This document shows, piece after piece, positions 54,099 to 61,905 of a DNA stretch of 61,905 nucleotides. Source of the DNA: Nitrospira sp. (lineage in GTDB: Bacteria; Nitrospirota; Nitrospiria; Nitrospirales; Nitrospiraceae); NCBI GenBank assembly GCA_019636835.1, contig JAHBWU010000011.1, positions 1 through 61,905 of the forward strand, written 5' to 3'. Below the pieces are notes generated by a model, which saw nothing but the letters and a program-made list of their open reading frames with translations, was not told the DNA's origin and searched no databases. Within the stretch, counting starts at the first letter, position 1; the number at the start of each line of letters is the position of its first letter. The translations under genes and the position numbers were made by a program.

Positions 54099-54497
54099 AT
54101 GAGGATCCTGGTCAAACGTATCTACGAGCCGACGTCCAAGTCTGATGGCTTCCGCGTGCTAGTTGATCGACTCTGGCCACGGGGCATTTCAAAGGAGGCG
54201 GCGGAGATCGATCTCTGGCTGCCCGACCTCGGGCCATCGACGGCCCTCCGAAAATGGTTCAACCACGATCCCGCTCGGTGGACGGAATTCCAGCGGCGCT
54301 ACCATGTCGAGCTGAAAAAGAAGACAGCACTTCTCACAACAATTAATAAACAGGCAAAGATATGCCCTGTGACGCTCCTCTATTCGGCCAAGGATGAACA
54401 GCACAACCAAGCCATCGCACTGCGGAGCGTTCTGATCAAAAGACCCATGGCGAGAACGGCAAAACCGGCACCGATTGCTACACGCAAAAAAAGATGA
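54099..54497 (+). CDS. DUF488 family protein
   Basis: A 132-residue protein starting ILVKRIYEPTSKSDGFRVLVDRLWPRGIS, then WLPDLGPSTALRKWFNHDP and CPVTLLYSAKDEQHNQA, a close match to DUF488. Family role unknown; some members are linked to DNA or nucleotide metabolism without proof. It overlaps the next gene by 4 bases (ATGA), showing co-expression. Confidence 0.92.
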   Translation: MRILVKRIYEPTSKSDGFRVLVDRLWPRGISKEAAEIDLWLPDLGPSTALRKWFNHDPARWTEFQRRYHVELKKKTALLTTINKQAKICPVTLLYSAKDEQHNQAIALRSVLIKRPMARTAKPAPIATRKKR

Positions 54498-54925
54498 AGC
54501 GGTCTATCATGAAACCAGTTGTTCAATTGGAACAGACTGGTTGCGGAATTGCCGCAGTGGCAGCCATAGCCGGTGTGTCTTATCGGCAGGCCCAACGGAC
54601 CGCAAATCGGCTCGGCATATTTGCAAACGATCGTCGACTCTGGTCTGAAACAGCTCACGTACGCCGACTTTTACAGGAATATCGATTGCGTCCGGTATCA
54701 ATAGAGCAACCCTTTCGTTCATGGAGCAGTCTGCCCGATTCAGCGTTGCTTGCGATCAAGTGGCATCGTAAGCAGGGTCAGCCATATTGGCACTGGGTCG
54801 TGTTCGTGCGGGATCGAGCAGGAGAACGGGTCCTCGATTCAAACCGATCACTCACACGTCATGTGAGAAGGGATTTTGGAAGGATGAAGCCGAAGTGGTA
54901 CATGGGGGTGGCTAGGAAGTATTGA
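54494..54925 (+). CDS. C39-like papain-fold peptidase domain protein
   Basis: A 143-residue protein with the C39 pattern: Cys in EQTGCGIAAVAAIAGVSY, His in YWHWVVFVRD and Asp in RVLDSNR. C39 domains usually cleave double-glycine leaders and are fused to ABC exporters; this one stands alone with no transporter nearby and no signal peptide, so it may be a cytoplasmic peptidase. ATG 54494 overlaps the DUF488 stop; 54509 is an alternative. Confidence 0.82.
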   Translation: MKRSIMKPVVQLEQTGCGIAAVAAIAGVSYRQAQRTANRLGIFANDRRLWSETAHVRRLLQEYRLRPVSIEQPFRSWSSLPDSALLAIKWHRKQGQPYWHWVVFVRDRAGERVLDSNRSLTRHVRRDFGRMKPKWYMGVARKY

Positions 54926-54991
54926 ACGAAGTCCTTCCATCGACGCTATGGCTTGGCTGTTCATTGACCGCGAAATATCATCGGCGTACCG

Positions 54992-55339
54992 TTATGTGGC
55001 ATGCTTTCTCCCCAGGAAAGCTCCGATCCTCGCCGTGATGATGGAGGGCACGGAGAGGATGCCGAAAAAAATCATGCCGAGCGGCAACAAATTACCTGGT
55101 CCCTGTGTTAACAGCATCCAGGAGAACTGGCCGAGCAGCGGCAAAATCCCCCATCGCCACGACTTCTTCGGCTCAAGAAAACCAAATGTGGCGGATGCGA
55201 CGCAGACTACCGGCATGCCGATGCTATAGTACAGTCCGGAATCAAAGGCTTCTCTTCTTCCGGAAACCATAGAGATGCCGATCCACACCACGATTCCAAT
55301 CGCTACCGCTATCCCATAGAGCCAATACGTGTTTTTCAT
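54992..55339 (-). CDS. Small membrane protein
   Basis: A 115-residue protein with four hydrophobic segments (AVAIGIVVWIGISMV, IGMPVVCVASATFGFL, ILPLLGQFSWMLL, MIFFGILSVPSIITARI). No family recognised. It runs convergent to the C39-like gene. Confidence 0.72.
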   Translation of the reverse strand: MKNTYWLYGIAVAIGIVVWIGISMVSGRREAFDSGLYYSIGMPVVCVASATFGFLEPKKSWRWGILPLLGQFSWMLLTQGPGNLLPLGMIFFGILSVPSIITARIGAFLGRKHAT

Positions 55340-55592
55340 GTCGAATTGCTCTTCAGGTTAAACATTGGAAAGCCGACCGGTGATCAGTCTATCCCTTGTC
55401 GAAAGGATCGAAAACAGTTTTGAGCTTTTCTCCGATCTGTATGGGATATGCTCCGCTCCATCTTGGCATTGGTGAAAACAAAGGGGGGTCGGGTAATCTC
55501 CTGCCTTCCTATGGTTGCGTCCTTTTCTGGGCTCCTCCGTCTATAGAGATGAGTGCGGAATGATCCGCGACTCTCTAACAAGGAGGCTCCCT

Positions 55593-56038
55593 ATGCGTCC
55601 CCATATTTCTCTTGATGTCCGTGATGTGTCCAGATCGGTGGTGTTCTATGAAAAGGTGTTTGGTGTGAAGCCACAGAAACAAGTGGCCGACTATGCCAAG
55701 TTTGACTTGAGAGCCCCCGCCCTGAACTTCTCGTTGGTTTCATCCACCGGGGAGGTGAGTGCCGTGGATCACTTAGGAATCGTGAGGTCCAAACGGTCGA
55801 GAAATCGTGGAATGGAAGACCCGCTTGCAACATGATACTTTTGAAAGAAGGGAGATGGACATGCCTCGCCTGTTGCTTTGCCCGTCAGGATAAACTCTGG
55901 TTTACCGACCCCGATGGCAATGCCTGGGAGATCTTTACCGTCCATGAGCAATTGGAAGTTACAGGACAACTGAGCCAAACAGGCTGCTGCGTGCCGAAGA
56001 AAGCGGGTGCTCATGAACCCGCCACTTGCGACGCCTGA
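55593..56038 (+). pseudogene. Frameshifted CadI/ArsI-type VOC protein
   Basis: The reading frame starts well: ATG 55593 with AGGAGG upstream and PHISLDVRDVSRSVVFYEKV, the N-terminus of the cadmium-induced CadI / arsenic lyase ArsI family, continuing to VDHLGI. The expected middle, VEWKTRLQHDTFERREMD, is found in the +1 frame (from about 55801). The conserved end, CFARQDKLWFTDPDGNAWEI, is in the +2 frame (from about 55856). Two indels therefore break the gene. The family removes methyl groups from trivalent organoarsenicals or is induced by cadmium; this copy should be inactive unless the assembly contains errors. Confidence 0.75.
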
Positions 56039-56078
56039 GCTAGATCGGTACCGTATGGATATCGATGGAGCGACCATT

Positions 56079-56708
56079 ATGACGAAAACGACAGATGAAC
56101 TCTGGCAACTCATGCATGATGGCCTCCGTGCTTTTATTGCCAAGCGGGTGAACGATCAGGGGCATGTCGACGATATTTTGCAAGACGTGTTTGTGCGGGT
56201 CCATCGACAGATGGACACGGTAAGCGATCCACGTCGGATCGTCTCATGGATCTACCAAGTCACGCGTCATACGATCATCGATCATTATCGGAAGCCAGGA
56301 AGACAACGAGAGATTCCATCTGGATTGAGTTCTGAACTTGAAGCATTGAACGAAGTTCATGCAATCTCAGAGATGACTCGTCAAGGCGATGCTACGGAAC
56401 TTCGTACAGAACTCGCCGGTTGTCTTCGCCCCATGATTGAGCAGTTGTCACAGGACTATCGAGACGCGATCACTCTCGTTGAGATCGAGGGGCTGACGCA
56501 GCAGGCTGCGGCCAAACACCTGGGCGTTTCACTGTCCGGTATGAAATCCCGCGTCCAGCGAGGGCGTAAACAGCTGAAGCAGATGCTTGACGACTGTTGC
56601 CTGATTGAGCTGGATCGACGGGGAGGCATGATTGCCTATCACACTCGTGCAGCTGGTTGTGATTCCTGTGTCGTGCCGAAGGGATCGGATACGACGGACA
56701 AATCATGA
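56079..56708 (+). CDS. sigZ: SigZ-type RNA polymerase sigma factor (ECF-like)
   Basis: A 209-residue sigma-70-family protein. Region 2: LWQLMHDGLRAFIAKRV and DILQDVFVRVHRQ, then SWIYQVTRHTIIDHYRK. Region 4: LSQDYRDAITLVEIEGLTQQ, LGVSLSGMKSRVQRGRKQL. The C-terminal CCLIELD and GCDSC cysteine cluster matches SigZ proteins. ATG 56079 with GGAG upstream is preferred to 56007, which overlaps the pseudogene. No anti-sigma gene is adjacent, so control may be direct or by the metal-responsive cysteines. Confidence 0.88.
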   Translation: MTKTTDELWQLMHDGLRAFIAKRVNDQGHVDDILQDVFVRVHRQMDTVSDPRRIVSWIYQVTRHTIIDHYRKPGRQREIPSGLSSELEALNEVHAISEMTRQGDATELRTELAGCLRPMIEQLSQDYRDAITLVEIEGLTQQAAAKHLGVSLSGMKSRVQRGRKQLKQMLDDCCLIELDRRGGMIAYHTRAAGCDSCVVPKGSDTTDKS

Positions 56709-56725
56709 ATCTGCGTCGCCATTCG

Positions 56726-56756
56726 GGGAGTAGCTTCTTTCAGAGGCTACTCCCCA
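56726..56756. terminator. Strong bidirectional terminator hairpin
   Basis: GGGGAGTAGC (56726-56735) and GCTACTCCCC (56747-56756) form a perfect 10-bp stem with an 11-base loop between the converging sigma-factor and peroxidase genes. There is a short T-rich loop but no long tail T-run. Confidence 0.7.
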
Positions 56757-56771
56757 TGCTGGCGGTAAGAC

Positions 56772-58397
56772 CTACTGGAGCGGAGGAACGACGTCGGCGA
56801 ACCGCAGAAGATCGGTGATCTTGAAGTCCCCCGGTGTGGCGGACGGCAAGGTGGGCTTCCAGTTCCTGTTGGCGACAAGGTAGGAATCTCGATCGGCTTT
56901 CAGAAGGCCGATGAAGACTTCCCCGACGATACGGCCGCCGACCGGCCCCAGACGCAGGCCATCCTCAAGCACTTCCGCTTCTTTCAGAATGTAGTACCAG
57001 AGGGGCGTGTTCTTCTCCATGCCAAAGGACGTCAGTTCAGCCAGCTGGGCTGGCGTCAACACTTGAACGCCCATGACCCGTGCGATGGCTTGCCCGGACG
57101 GAATGCCGAAGTTCACATGGCGCATGAGATTGCGCGAGGCCAACGACTGGACCCCGTCATTCGGCAACCCTGGTGCTGGACCGCGCGAGCCTGGCAGAAG
57201 CATCAGCGGACTCGACAGCTTGCTGTCGATCCGTTTGTTGGGTTTCGCGTTCCCGTCGTTGAAATTGAAGAAGGTCTGCCAGTCGATGAATCGACGCGCA
57301 GCTCGCTTACCGCCACGCATGTCATTGGGATCGAGATCATTGGGATCGGCCGAATCATCGAAGATGAAGGCGAAGAACTCGCTGCCCGAAGCTGCTCCGA
57401 AATTGAGCCGATAGCTGGGACGAACTTGTGAATGGCCGAAGCGATACGCCGCCACTGCGAATTCCACCGGGATCAAGGGCTCTCGTCTGCTGTTACGGTG
57501 TATCGAGTCTTGAGTTCGGTCGTTGACCCTGTAGAACCGAGGCCCGTTCCGCAAGATCTCACCTGTCAGATTTTGTCCGATGGTCATCGGCAAGAACTCG
57601 TTGACGATGATCCATTGGTAATGCCACTGCACCTGACGGCGCGCCTCTCGGAACAGCTCGCGCGCTGAACGATGCGGCTGCGCCGGATCGGCGCGTAACC
57701 GATCGACCACGGCATTGTGAAACTTCAGCATTGCCAGGTGGAACTGGCTGATGACGAGGTTTTCATCGTTCCGGCCGTCGGCGATAATCGCGTTGTTGTT
57801 CGGATCGCGGGGGAGATCGAACCGCGGAGCCCCTTTTCGAGAAACCAGTTTCGAATCAGGAATGACCTCCACTTTGAATTTGATGTTGCCGGAACTGGTG
57901 TCGTACAGTTCCGGAGAGCCGTCGGGGCCGTCGCCATATACACTGTCGAGATCAAATTCAGCGGTGCGAAAATTCGTCGTCCGCCGAGGATGCGTTTGCT
58001 CCAGTAGCGGCGCTTTCAAGGCCAGGGTCAGATCGTGATCCAGAAATTGCCCGAAAAACGTCACGCCAGCCGTCATATTTGGATTATCGGGGTTGTTCTG
58101 GCCAGGATTCGCAATCGAGTCTATCGGATCCGTGAGGGGGTCCAAGGCGTCGATGATGCCCGCTTTGACCCCAAGCCTTTTTGCCTGCTCCCGTGCTTCA
58201 TCGGTCGGCGGCGCATAGGGGGGCAATCCTGGAAACATGCGACTGAATGAATCATCCGGATGACGGGGGGCGTTAGGTCTCGTTACATGCAAGTTATTTC
58301 TTTTTGATATGTCCTCGGCTGCTCCAGCTTGCTCAGCAATACCGGCGAACAAGCCGGTAAGACCAAGCACGGCAACACAGGTCGCTCGAATGCGCAT
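56772..58397 (-). CDS. Secreted animal-type heme peroxidase
   Basis: A 541-residue protein with a signal peptide (VAVLGLTGLFAGI, cleavage near residue 26). It is the myeloperoxidase/peroxinectin-like type. The distal histidine is in FFGQFLDHDLTL (His121). A conserved ENLVISQFHLAMLKFHN helix follows, and a probable proximal histidine lies in YRFGHSQVRPSY. Such enzymes use peroxide to oxidise halides or organic substrates in the periplasm or outside the cell. The ATG complementary to 58395-58397 has GGGAGGAA upstream. The gene stands alone. Confidence 0.92.
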   Translation of the reverse strand: MRIRATCVAVLGLTGLFAGIAEQAGAAEDISKRNNLHVTRPNAPRHPDDSFSRMFPGLPPYAPPTDEAREQAKRLGVKAGIIDALDPLTDPIDSIANPGQNNPDNPNMTAGVTFFGQFLDHDLTLALKAPLLEQTHPRRTTNFRTAEFDLDSVYGDGPDGSPELYDTSSGNIKFKVEVIPDSKLVSRKGAPRFDLPRDPNNNAIIADGRNDENLVISQFHLAMLKFHNAVVDRLRADPAQPHRSARELFREARRQVQWHYQWIIVNEFLPMTIGQNLTGEILRNGPRFYRVNDRTQDSIHRNSRREPLIPVEFAVAAYRFGHSQVRPSYRLNFGAASGSEFFAFIFDDSADPNDLDPNDMRGGKRAARRFIDWQTFFNFNDGNAKPNKRIDSKLSSPLMLLPGSRGPAPGLPNDGVQSLASRNLMRHVNFGIPSGQAIARVMGVQVLTPAQLAELTSFGMEKNTPLWYYILKEAEVLEDGLRLGPVGGRIVGEVFIGLLKADRDSYLVANRNWKPTLPSATPGDFKITDLLRFADVVPPLQ

Positions 58398-58636
58398 TCG
58401 GATTCCTCCCACGTTTGATTGTGAATGAAAATACATCCAACGTATGACGGTCTTGAAGCAAACATTCCTCACTGCGCCGGCCGTCGCAGTTCGAGTGTCG
58501 TGCATCAGCAAGAAACGGGCCTAAGTGAAAGTGTGTGAGTTACTTGGAATAGCGACAAATTGCAGAGTCCATCTTCAGTGTAGTGTGTACAGATGCAGCG
58601 GGATTCATACAAATATGGACTGCATTGAGATGTCTC

Positions 58637-58657
58637 TTGACAGAATACACGTGTATT
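58637..58657 (+). promoter_or_regulatory. Promoter-like box beside a 14-bp palindrome
   Basis: A consensus -35 box TTGACA (58637-58642) is followed by the perfect palindrome AATACACGTGTATT (58644-58657), 30 bases before the flavoprotein start. A repressor bound there would block transcription. The -10 box is not clear. Confidence 0.4.
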
Positions 58658-58689
58658 TAAAAGCATACATCTTGTAACAAATCGCCAGG

Positions 58690-59934
58690 ATGTTGATGGG
58701 AACTGTTGCGATAATCGGTGGTGGCCCGGCCGGACTCATGGCGGCGGAAGCGGCAGTGACTGCAGGCGCCACCGTCGAGCTGTACGATGCCATGCCGTCG
58801 GTGGGTCGAAAGTTCCTGTTGGCAGGTAAAGGCGGTTTGAACCTCTCTCACTCGGAGCCGATGGAGCCCTTCCTTTCGCGTTATGGCACTCGCCGGGCGC
58901 TCATCGAGCCGGCGATCAGATCATTTCCCCCGGTGGCCCTGCGGGCTTGGGCTCGTGAGCTTGGTGTGGAAACGTTCGTCGGGACGTCCGGACGGATCTT
59001 TCCCACTGATCTGAAAGCTGCACCACTTCTGCGCGCGTGGCTGCGCCGATTGAGGCAGGCTGGCGTGCGGTTTTATGTGCGACATCGATGGCGCGGCTGG
59101 GATGGGCAGGGCAAGCTCCATTTTATGACACCAGATGGCGCGTCTTACGTACAGGCCGATGCGGTGGTATTAGCCTTGGGAGGAGGGAGCTGGCCCCATC
59201 TTGGCTCTGATGGTGCGTGGGTGCCATTCCTGTCCGAACAACAGGTGCCGATCGCACCGCTGAAGCCGGCTAATTGTGGATTTGACGTCCGATGGAGCGA
59301 GCACTTTCGCATGAAATTTTCCGGTTGTCCGGTAAAAACGGTTCAAGTCGTCGTGAAGACCGTCGAGGGCGCGGTTATCCGTCACATGGGGGAGTTCGTC
59401 GTGACGGCGAATGGTGTGGAAGGCGGCATCATTTATACGGTCTCAGCCCTTGTTCGAGAGGTGATCGCCACAGAGGGAACGGCGACTCTGTGGCTTGATC
59501 TCGTTCCAGATCGATCGCTGCAACGGCTCACGGAGGATCTTGCTCGGCCACGTGGCAAACGTACAATTGCGACGCATCTGAAGCGACGAGCCGGTATCAT
59601 GGGAGTCAAGATGTCTCTCCTCCGCGAAATGGCACCTCAGGAAGTTTTTGCGGATCCTGCTCGTTTAGCCACAGTACTCAAATCCCTGCCGCTGAAACTT
59701 GTGGCCCCACGCCCATTGAAAGAAGCCATCAGCACAGCCGGCGGTGTTTCATTCGAGGCGCTGGACACGACACTGATGTTTCGCTCGTTCCCTGGGATGT
59801 TTTGCGCCGGAGAAATGCTGGACTGGGAGGCACCGACCGGAGGATATCTGCTCACTGGTTGTCTGGCGACCGGGCGTCTTGTCGGACAGGCGGCCGCCGA
59901 GTGGGCCGACGCACAGTGCTCGCACCGTGTGTGA
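58690..59934 (+). CDS. BaiN/HI0933-type FAD-dependent oxidoreductase
   Basis: A 414-residue flavoprotein of the family often annotated TIGR03862 or YhiN/BaiN-like. It starts VAIIGGGPAGLMAAEAAVTAG, then VGRKFLLAGKGGLNLSHSEP, then VVLALGGGSWPHLGSDGAW, and ends with MFCAGEMLDWEAPTGGYLL. Substrates are mostly unknown. It is divergent from the peroxidase gene. Confidence 0.92.
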   Translation: MLMGTVAIIGGGPAGLMAAEAAVTAGATVELYDAMPSVGRKFLLAGKGGLNLSHSEPMEPFLSRYGTRRALIEPAIRSFPPVALRAWARELGVETFVGTSGRIFPTDLKAAPLLRAWLRRLRQAGVRFYVRHRWRGWDGQGKLHFMTPDGASYVQADAVVLALGGGSWPHLGSDGAWVPFLSEQQVPIAPLKPANCGFDVRWSEHFRMKFSGCPVKTVQVVVKTVEGAVIRHMGEFVVTANGVEGGIIYTVSALVREVIATEGTATLWLDLVPDRSLQRLTEDLARPRGKRTIATHLKRRAGIMGVKMSLLREMAPQEVFADPARLATVLKSLPLKLVAPRPLKEAISTAGGVSFEALDTTLMFRSFPGMFCAGEMLDWEAPTGGYLLTGCLATGRLVGQAAAEWADAQCSHRV

Positions 59935-59974
59935 GACGTGTTGCTCTTGTTCGATCAGGTGTGAAACATCCACA

Positions 59975-60685
59975 CTACCCGAATAACCAATTCCAGATTT
60001 TGGCGAACCAGCTGGAGATTATTCCGATCCACGAGTCGTTTGCCTGAGGCGGATCGACATTCACGGAGGGAGCCGACACTGCTGGTTTGACAGGCGCAAG
60101 GGTTGGAGGAGGAGCAGCTTGTGCCACCTGTGTCGGTTCGGCATCCTGAGCGGATGCGACTGAAGATGCAGCCGCTTCAGAGGCGACGGCCTGGGTTATG
60201 GCAGATTTGTCCCTCTTCGAAGTCATCATCACAGGCGCTCGGGCCTGCTCTATTTCCTCCTTGTACTGAGCCACCTTAGTTTGCAAGGAGACGCTCTCCT
60301 GCCGAATGTCCACTATCTTGCGCGCCAGATGCCAACTCTGATTCATCAAGGTTGCCACTTGTGTTTTCAGCGACGCGAGAGTGTCCTCCGCTTGCTGTCT
60401 CATGATCGGCAACTGTTCTTCTTCCCGCTGAATGGCGGTCAGCAGTCCGGACACCGTGGCATCTTCACGTCGGTTCGAGGCCTGCAATCCCGCGATCTCC
60501 TGATCAAGCTCCCGGACATCCTCTCGTACCGATTCCAAAGCTTGGGTCTGTTCCAACGTCTCCGCCTTGACCCTTTCGTACGTACGCCGACTGACGCAGC
60601 CGACCTCCAAGAGTAAAACCACGGCGAGCGCACAGAGAACAACCCGTTGAACGACCGGAGACATTGTGTCGGTAGGACGTGTCAT
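59975..60685 (-). CDS. Coiled-coil lipoprotein
   Basis: A 236-residue protein with a lipobox (LLLEVGC) after a hydrophobic core. A long coiled coil follows from about residue 35 to 150 (EQTQALESVREDVRELDQEI and similar), then a Pro/Ala-rich linker. A short hydrophobic C-terminal helix with tryptophans (ISSWFAKIWNWLF) ends the protein. It probably spans the periplasm from a lipid anchor. No known family. Confidence 0.78.
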   Translation of the reverse strand: MTRPTDTMSPVVQRVVLCALAVVLLLEVGCVSRRTYERVKAETLEQTQALESVREDVRELDQEIAGLQASNRREDATVSGLLTAIQREEEQLPIMRQQAEDTLASLKTQVATLMNQSWHLARKIVDIRQESVSLQTKVAQYKEEIEQARAPVMMTSKRDKSAITQAVASEAAASSVASAQDAEPTQVAQAAPPPTLAPVKPAVSAPSVNVDPPQANDSWIGIISSWFAKIWNWLFG

Positions 60686-60764
60686 AGGTGTTGCCTCGTG
60701 GGTGAACCAAACCGAAACCCCGGGTCCGAGTCAGCTATCGGTCCGGTGAGTACCTAGGCGTAAG

Positions 60765-61454
60765 ATGTACACAGATGATGCGGGTCAGTCAACCCTTCTC
60801 ACCCTTCCCTTTCAAGAGAGCTTGGATAACCCACGGGAGTTTGCGTACTATGAGTCCAGTATGCCATCTGATGCGACTACATCCACTTGGCTCCCACCGG
60901 AATGCGAGACTGCGCTATTGGAACGGTTTCTCAAGGCTGAGGCCATGGCGCTTTGGACGATACAGTCGGCGCGTTTACAAAACGTTCCTCCGAATGTCTA
61001 TGCCTTTCTTCGAAAACACGAGGAAGATGAGCAGCAGCATTTGGCGCAATTTGAAACTATGATCGGCCGTCAGCCTCGCGAACGGGAACGACTTCCATCG
61101 GTCCCAAAACAATGGCCTGCGCTGGCCGTTCAGCTCTATGGGTATGAGTCCCTGGGACTTGAATTCGCGACGTTACTCGTCACATTACGGCCGGACTTGG
61201 TTTCGATCCGCGAGGATGAACTTGTCCATGTGGATTTTTTCGAGCAAGAGATTCATCGCATCCTCAGAGAAAAGGGTGCCGCCGCGGAACAAGCCCGGAT
61301 CTCCGCCCTTGCATGGTGGCGGAAATTACCGCGAACGGTCGATCGCTATCTCGAAGCGGCGGTGCTTGATCCGTTCCGCCCCATGTTGGCAAGCAGGATT
61401 CTTTCTTCGATCGAACGGCGATTCACCGTAACGGGACTGTTGAAGGACCGATGA
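60765..61454 (+). CDS. Ferritin-like diiron protein
   Basis: A 229-residue helical protein (197 if it starts at ATG 60861). Metal-ligand pairs typical of ferritin/rubrerythrin four-helix bundles: a glutamate in FLKAEAMALWTIQ, EEDEQQHLAQFE with E-x-x-H spacing, a glutamate in YESLGLEFATLL, and EDELVHVDFFEQE with E-x-x-H. It probably binds two irons and could act as an oxygenase or reductase. No neighbour suggests a substrate. Confidence 0.78.
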   Translation: MYTDDAGQSTLLTLPFQESLDNPREFAYYESSMPSDATTSTWLPPECETALLERFLKAEAMALWTIQSARLQNVPPNVYAFLRKHEEDEQQHLAQFETMIGRQPRERERLPSVPKQWPALAVQLYGYESLGLEFATLLVTLRPDLVSIREDELVHVDFFEQEIHRILREKGAAAEQARISALAWWRKLPRTVDRYLEAAVLDPFRPMLASRILSSIERRFTVTGLLKDR

Positions 61455-61460
61455 CGTCGA

Positions 61461-61905
61461 TCAGGCTTGGGCGGGGAGAAGGCCGGTGACGGCACCCATC
61501 TTACGATATTTCTGATCCCGCTGAGCAATGAGTTGTTCGACGGGAAGATCGAGCAGATCGAACAGCTGGTTGGTCAAGGCCTTTCCGACCAGGTCGCAGA
61601 CGGCTCGCGGCTCGCGATGAGCGCCGCCCAGCGGTTCGGAAACAATCGTGTCGATCACGCCGAGATCAAGAAGATCGTGTGCGGTCATCTTCAATGCAGA
61701 GGCGGCATCGGGAACCTTTTCCGGGCTGTCCCAGAGAATAGCGGCACAGCCTTCAGGTGAAATAACCGAATAGACGGACTGCTCCAGCATCAGGACTCGG
61801 TCGGCGACACCGAGGGCTAAGGCGCCTCCGCTCCCTCCTTCACCGATGACCACGGAAATAATCGGCACGGTCAATCGAGACATGACGAACAGATTGCGGG
61901 CGATG
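61461..61905 (-). CDS. accA: Acetyl-CoA carboxylase carboxyltransferase subunit alpha (C-terminal part)
   Basis: The last 147 residues of AccA; the start lies beyond the window. Motifs: SVVIGEGGSGGALALGVAD, then VLMLEQSVYSVISPEGCAA and ALKMTAHDLLDLGVID. These are the conserved C-terminal carboxyltransferase segments. With AccD it transfers the carboxyl group from biotin to acetyl-CoA, forming malonyl-CoA for fatty acid synthesis. It converges with the ferritin-like gene, 6 bases apart. Confidence 0.95.
   Translation of the reverse strand, partial: IARNLFVMSRLTVPIISVVIGEGGSGGALALGVADRVLMLEQSVYSVISPEGCAAILWDSPEKVPDAASALKMTAHDLLDLGVIDTIVSEPLGGAHREPRAVCDLVGKALTNQLFDLLDLPVEQLIAQRDQKYRKMGAVTGLLPAQA

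Noticed and set aside
1..61905. CRISPR array, tRNA or rRNA gene
   Set aside because: No regularly spaced direct repeats of 24-40 bases, no cloverleaf-like segment and no ribosomal sequence were seen in the gaps between genes; a tRNA scan would settle the small RNAs.

Overview
The window looks like chromosome of a Gram-negative, free-living bacterium of moderately high GC. My best guess is the Nitrospira lineage (phylum Nitrospirota). That rests on overall gene style: a RuBisCO-like protein beside an OPT transporter, many small lipoproteins, SpoIIE/STAS partner switching, a secreted heme peroxidase and a sigma-54 activator. No rRNA or other marker gene is present to prove it. I saw no rRNA, tRNA, CRISPR array, complete insertion sequence or prophage.

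Layout. (1) 1-7887 is a defence island: the C-terminal part of a SNF2-type helicase, a type III modification methylase (mod), a DUF4160/DUF2442 pair, and a type III restriction subunit (res). (2) 8020-13599 holds a lipoprotein, a zinc peptidase, a RelE-type toxin-antitoxin pair, a geranylgeranyl-reductase-like flavoprotein, an outer-membrane barrel protein and a signal-peptidase-I-like lipoprotein whose catalytic dyad looks lost. (3) 13747-17095 is a partner-switching module: a giant MHYT-PAS-PP2C-HATPase-STAS fusion followed by a lone STAS protein. (4) 17201-32357 is mixed housekeeping: DEAD-box RNA helicase, OPT transporter plus RuBisCO-like protein, HrpB helicase, glucose-6-phosphate dehydrogenase, MFS and TerC transporters. 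(5) 32949-36990 holds a receiver-less sigma-54 activator, an AT-rich stretch with a perfect 19-bp palindrome, several small membrane proteins and a hemerythrin. (6) prfC at 37131-38735.

(7) 39047-44768 is the most unusual region. Three consecutive secreted proteins share an N-terminal domain of about 80 residues (pattern C..(V/I)(V/L)G.W.WFVGGEVT...G.FTQQSGN.GTWEC). Each carries a different C-terminus: a papain-fold toxin-like domain, an unknown domain, and Sel1 repeats. A fourth, Sel1-only, secreted protein follows. The third gene ends at a TGA after which the same frame stays open for 46 more codons. This looks like a modular effector/adaptor family.

(8) 44824-54925 contains a membrane protein, a three-gene operon consistent with lysine catabolism (saccharopine dehydrogenase-like, ALDH7-type aldehyde dehydrogenase, VOC protein), an NTF2-like secreted protein, a GNAT protein, an aldo/keto reductase, and a DUF488 plus C39-peptidase-like pair. 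(9) 55593-61905 has a frameshifted CadI/ArsI-type VOC pseudogene next to a SigZ-type sigma factor, a secreted animal-type heme peroxidase, a BaiN/HI0933-type flavoprotein, a coiled-coil lipoprotein, a ferritin-like protein and the C-terminal part of accA.

Family calls come from reading the translated sequence and recalling family motifs; nothing was searched against a database. Start sites were chosen from Shine-Dalgarno spacing where it was visible.
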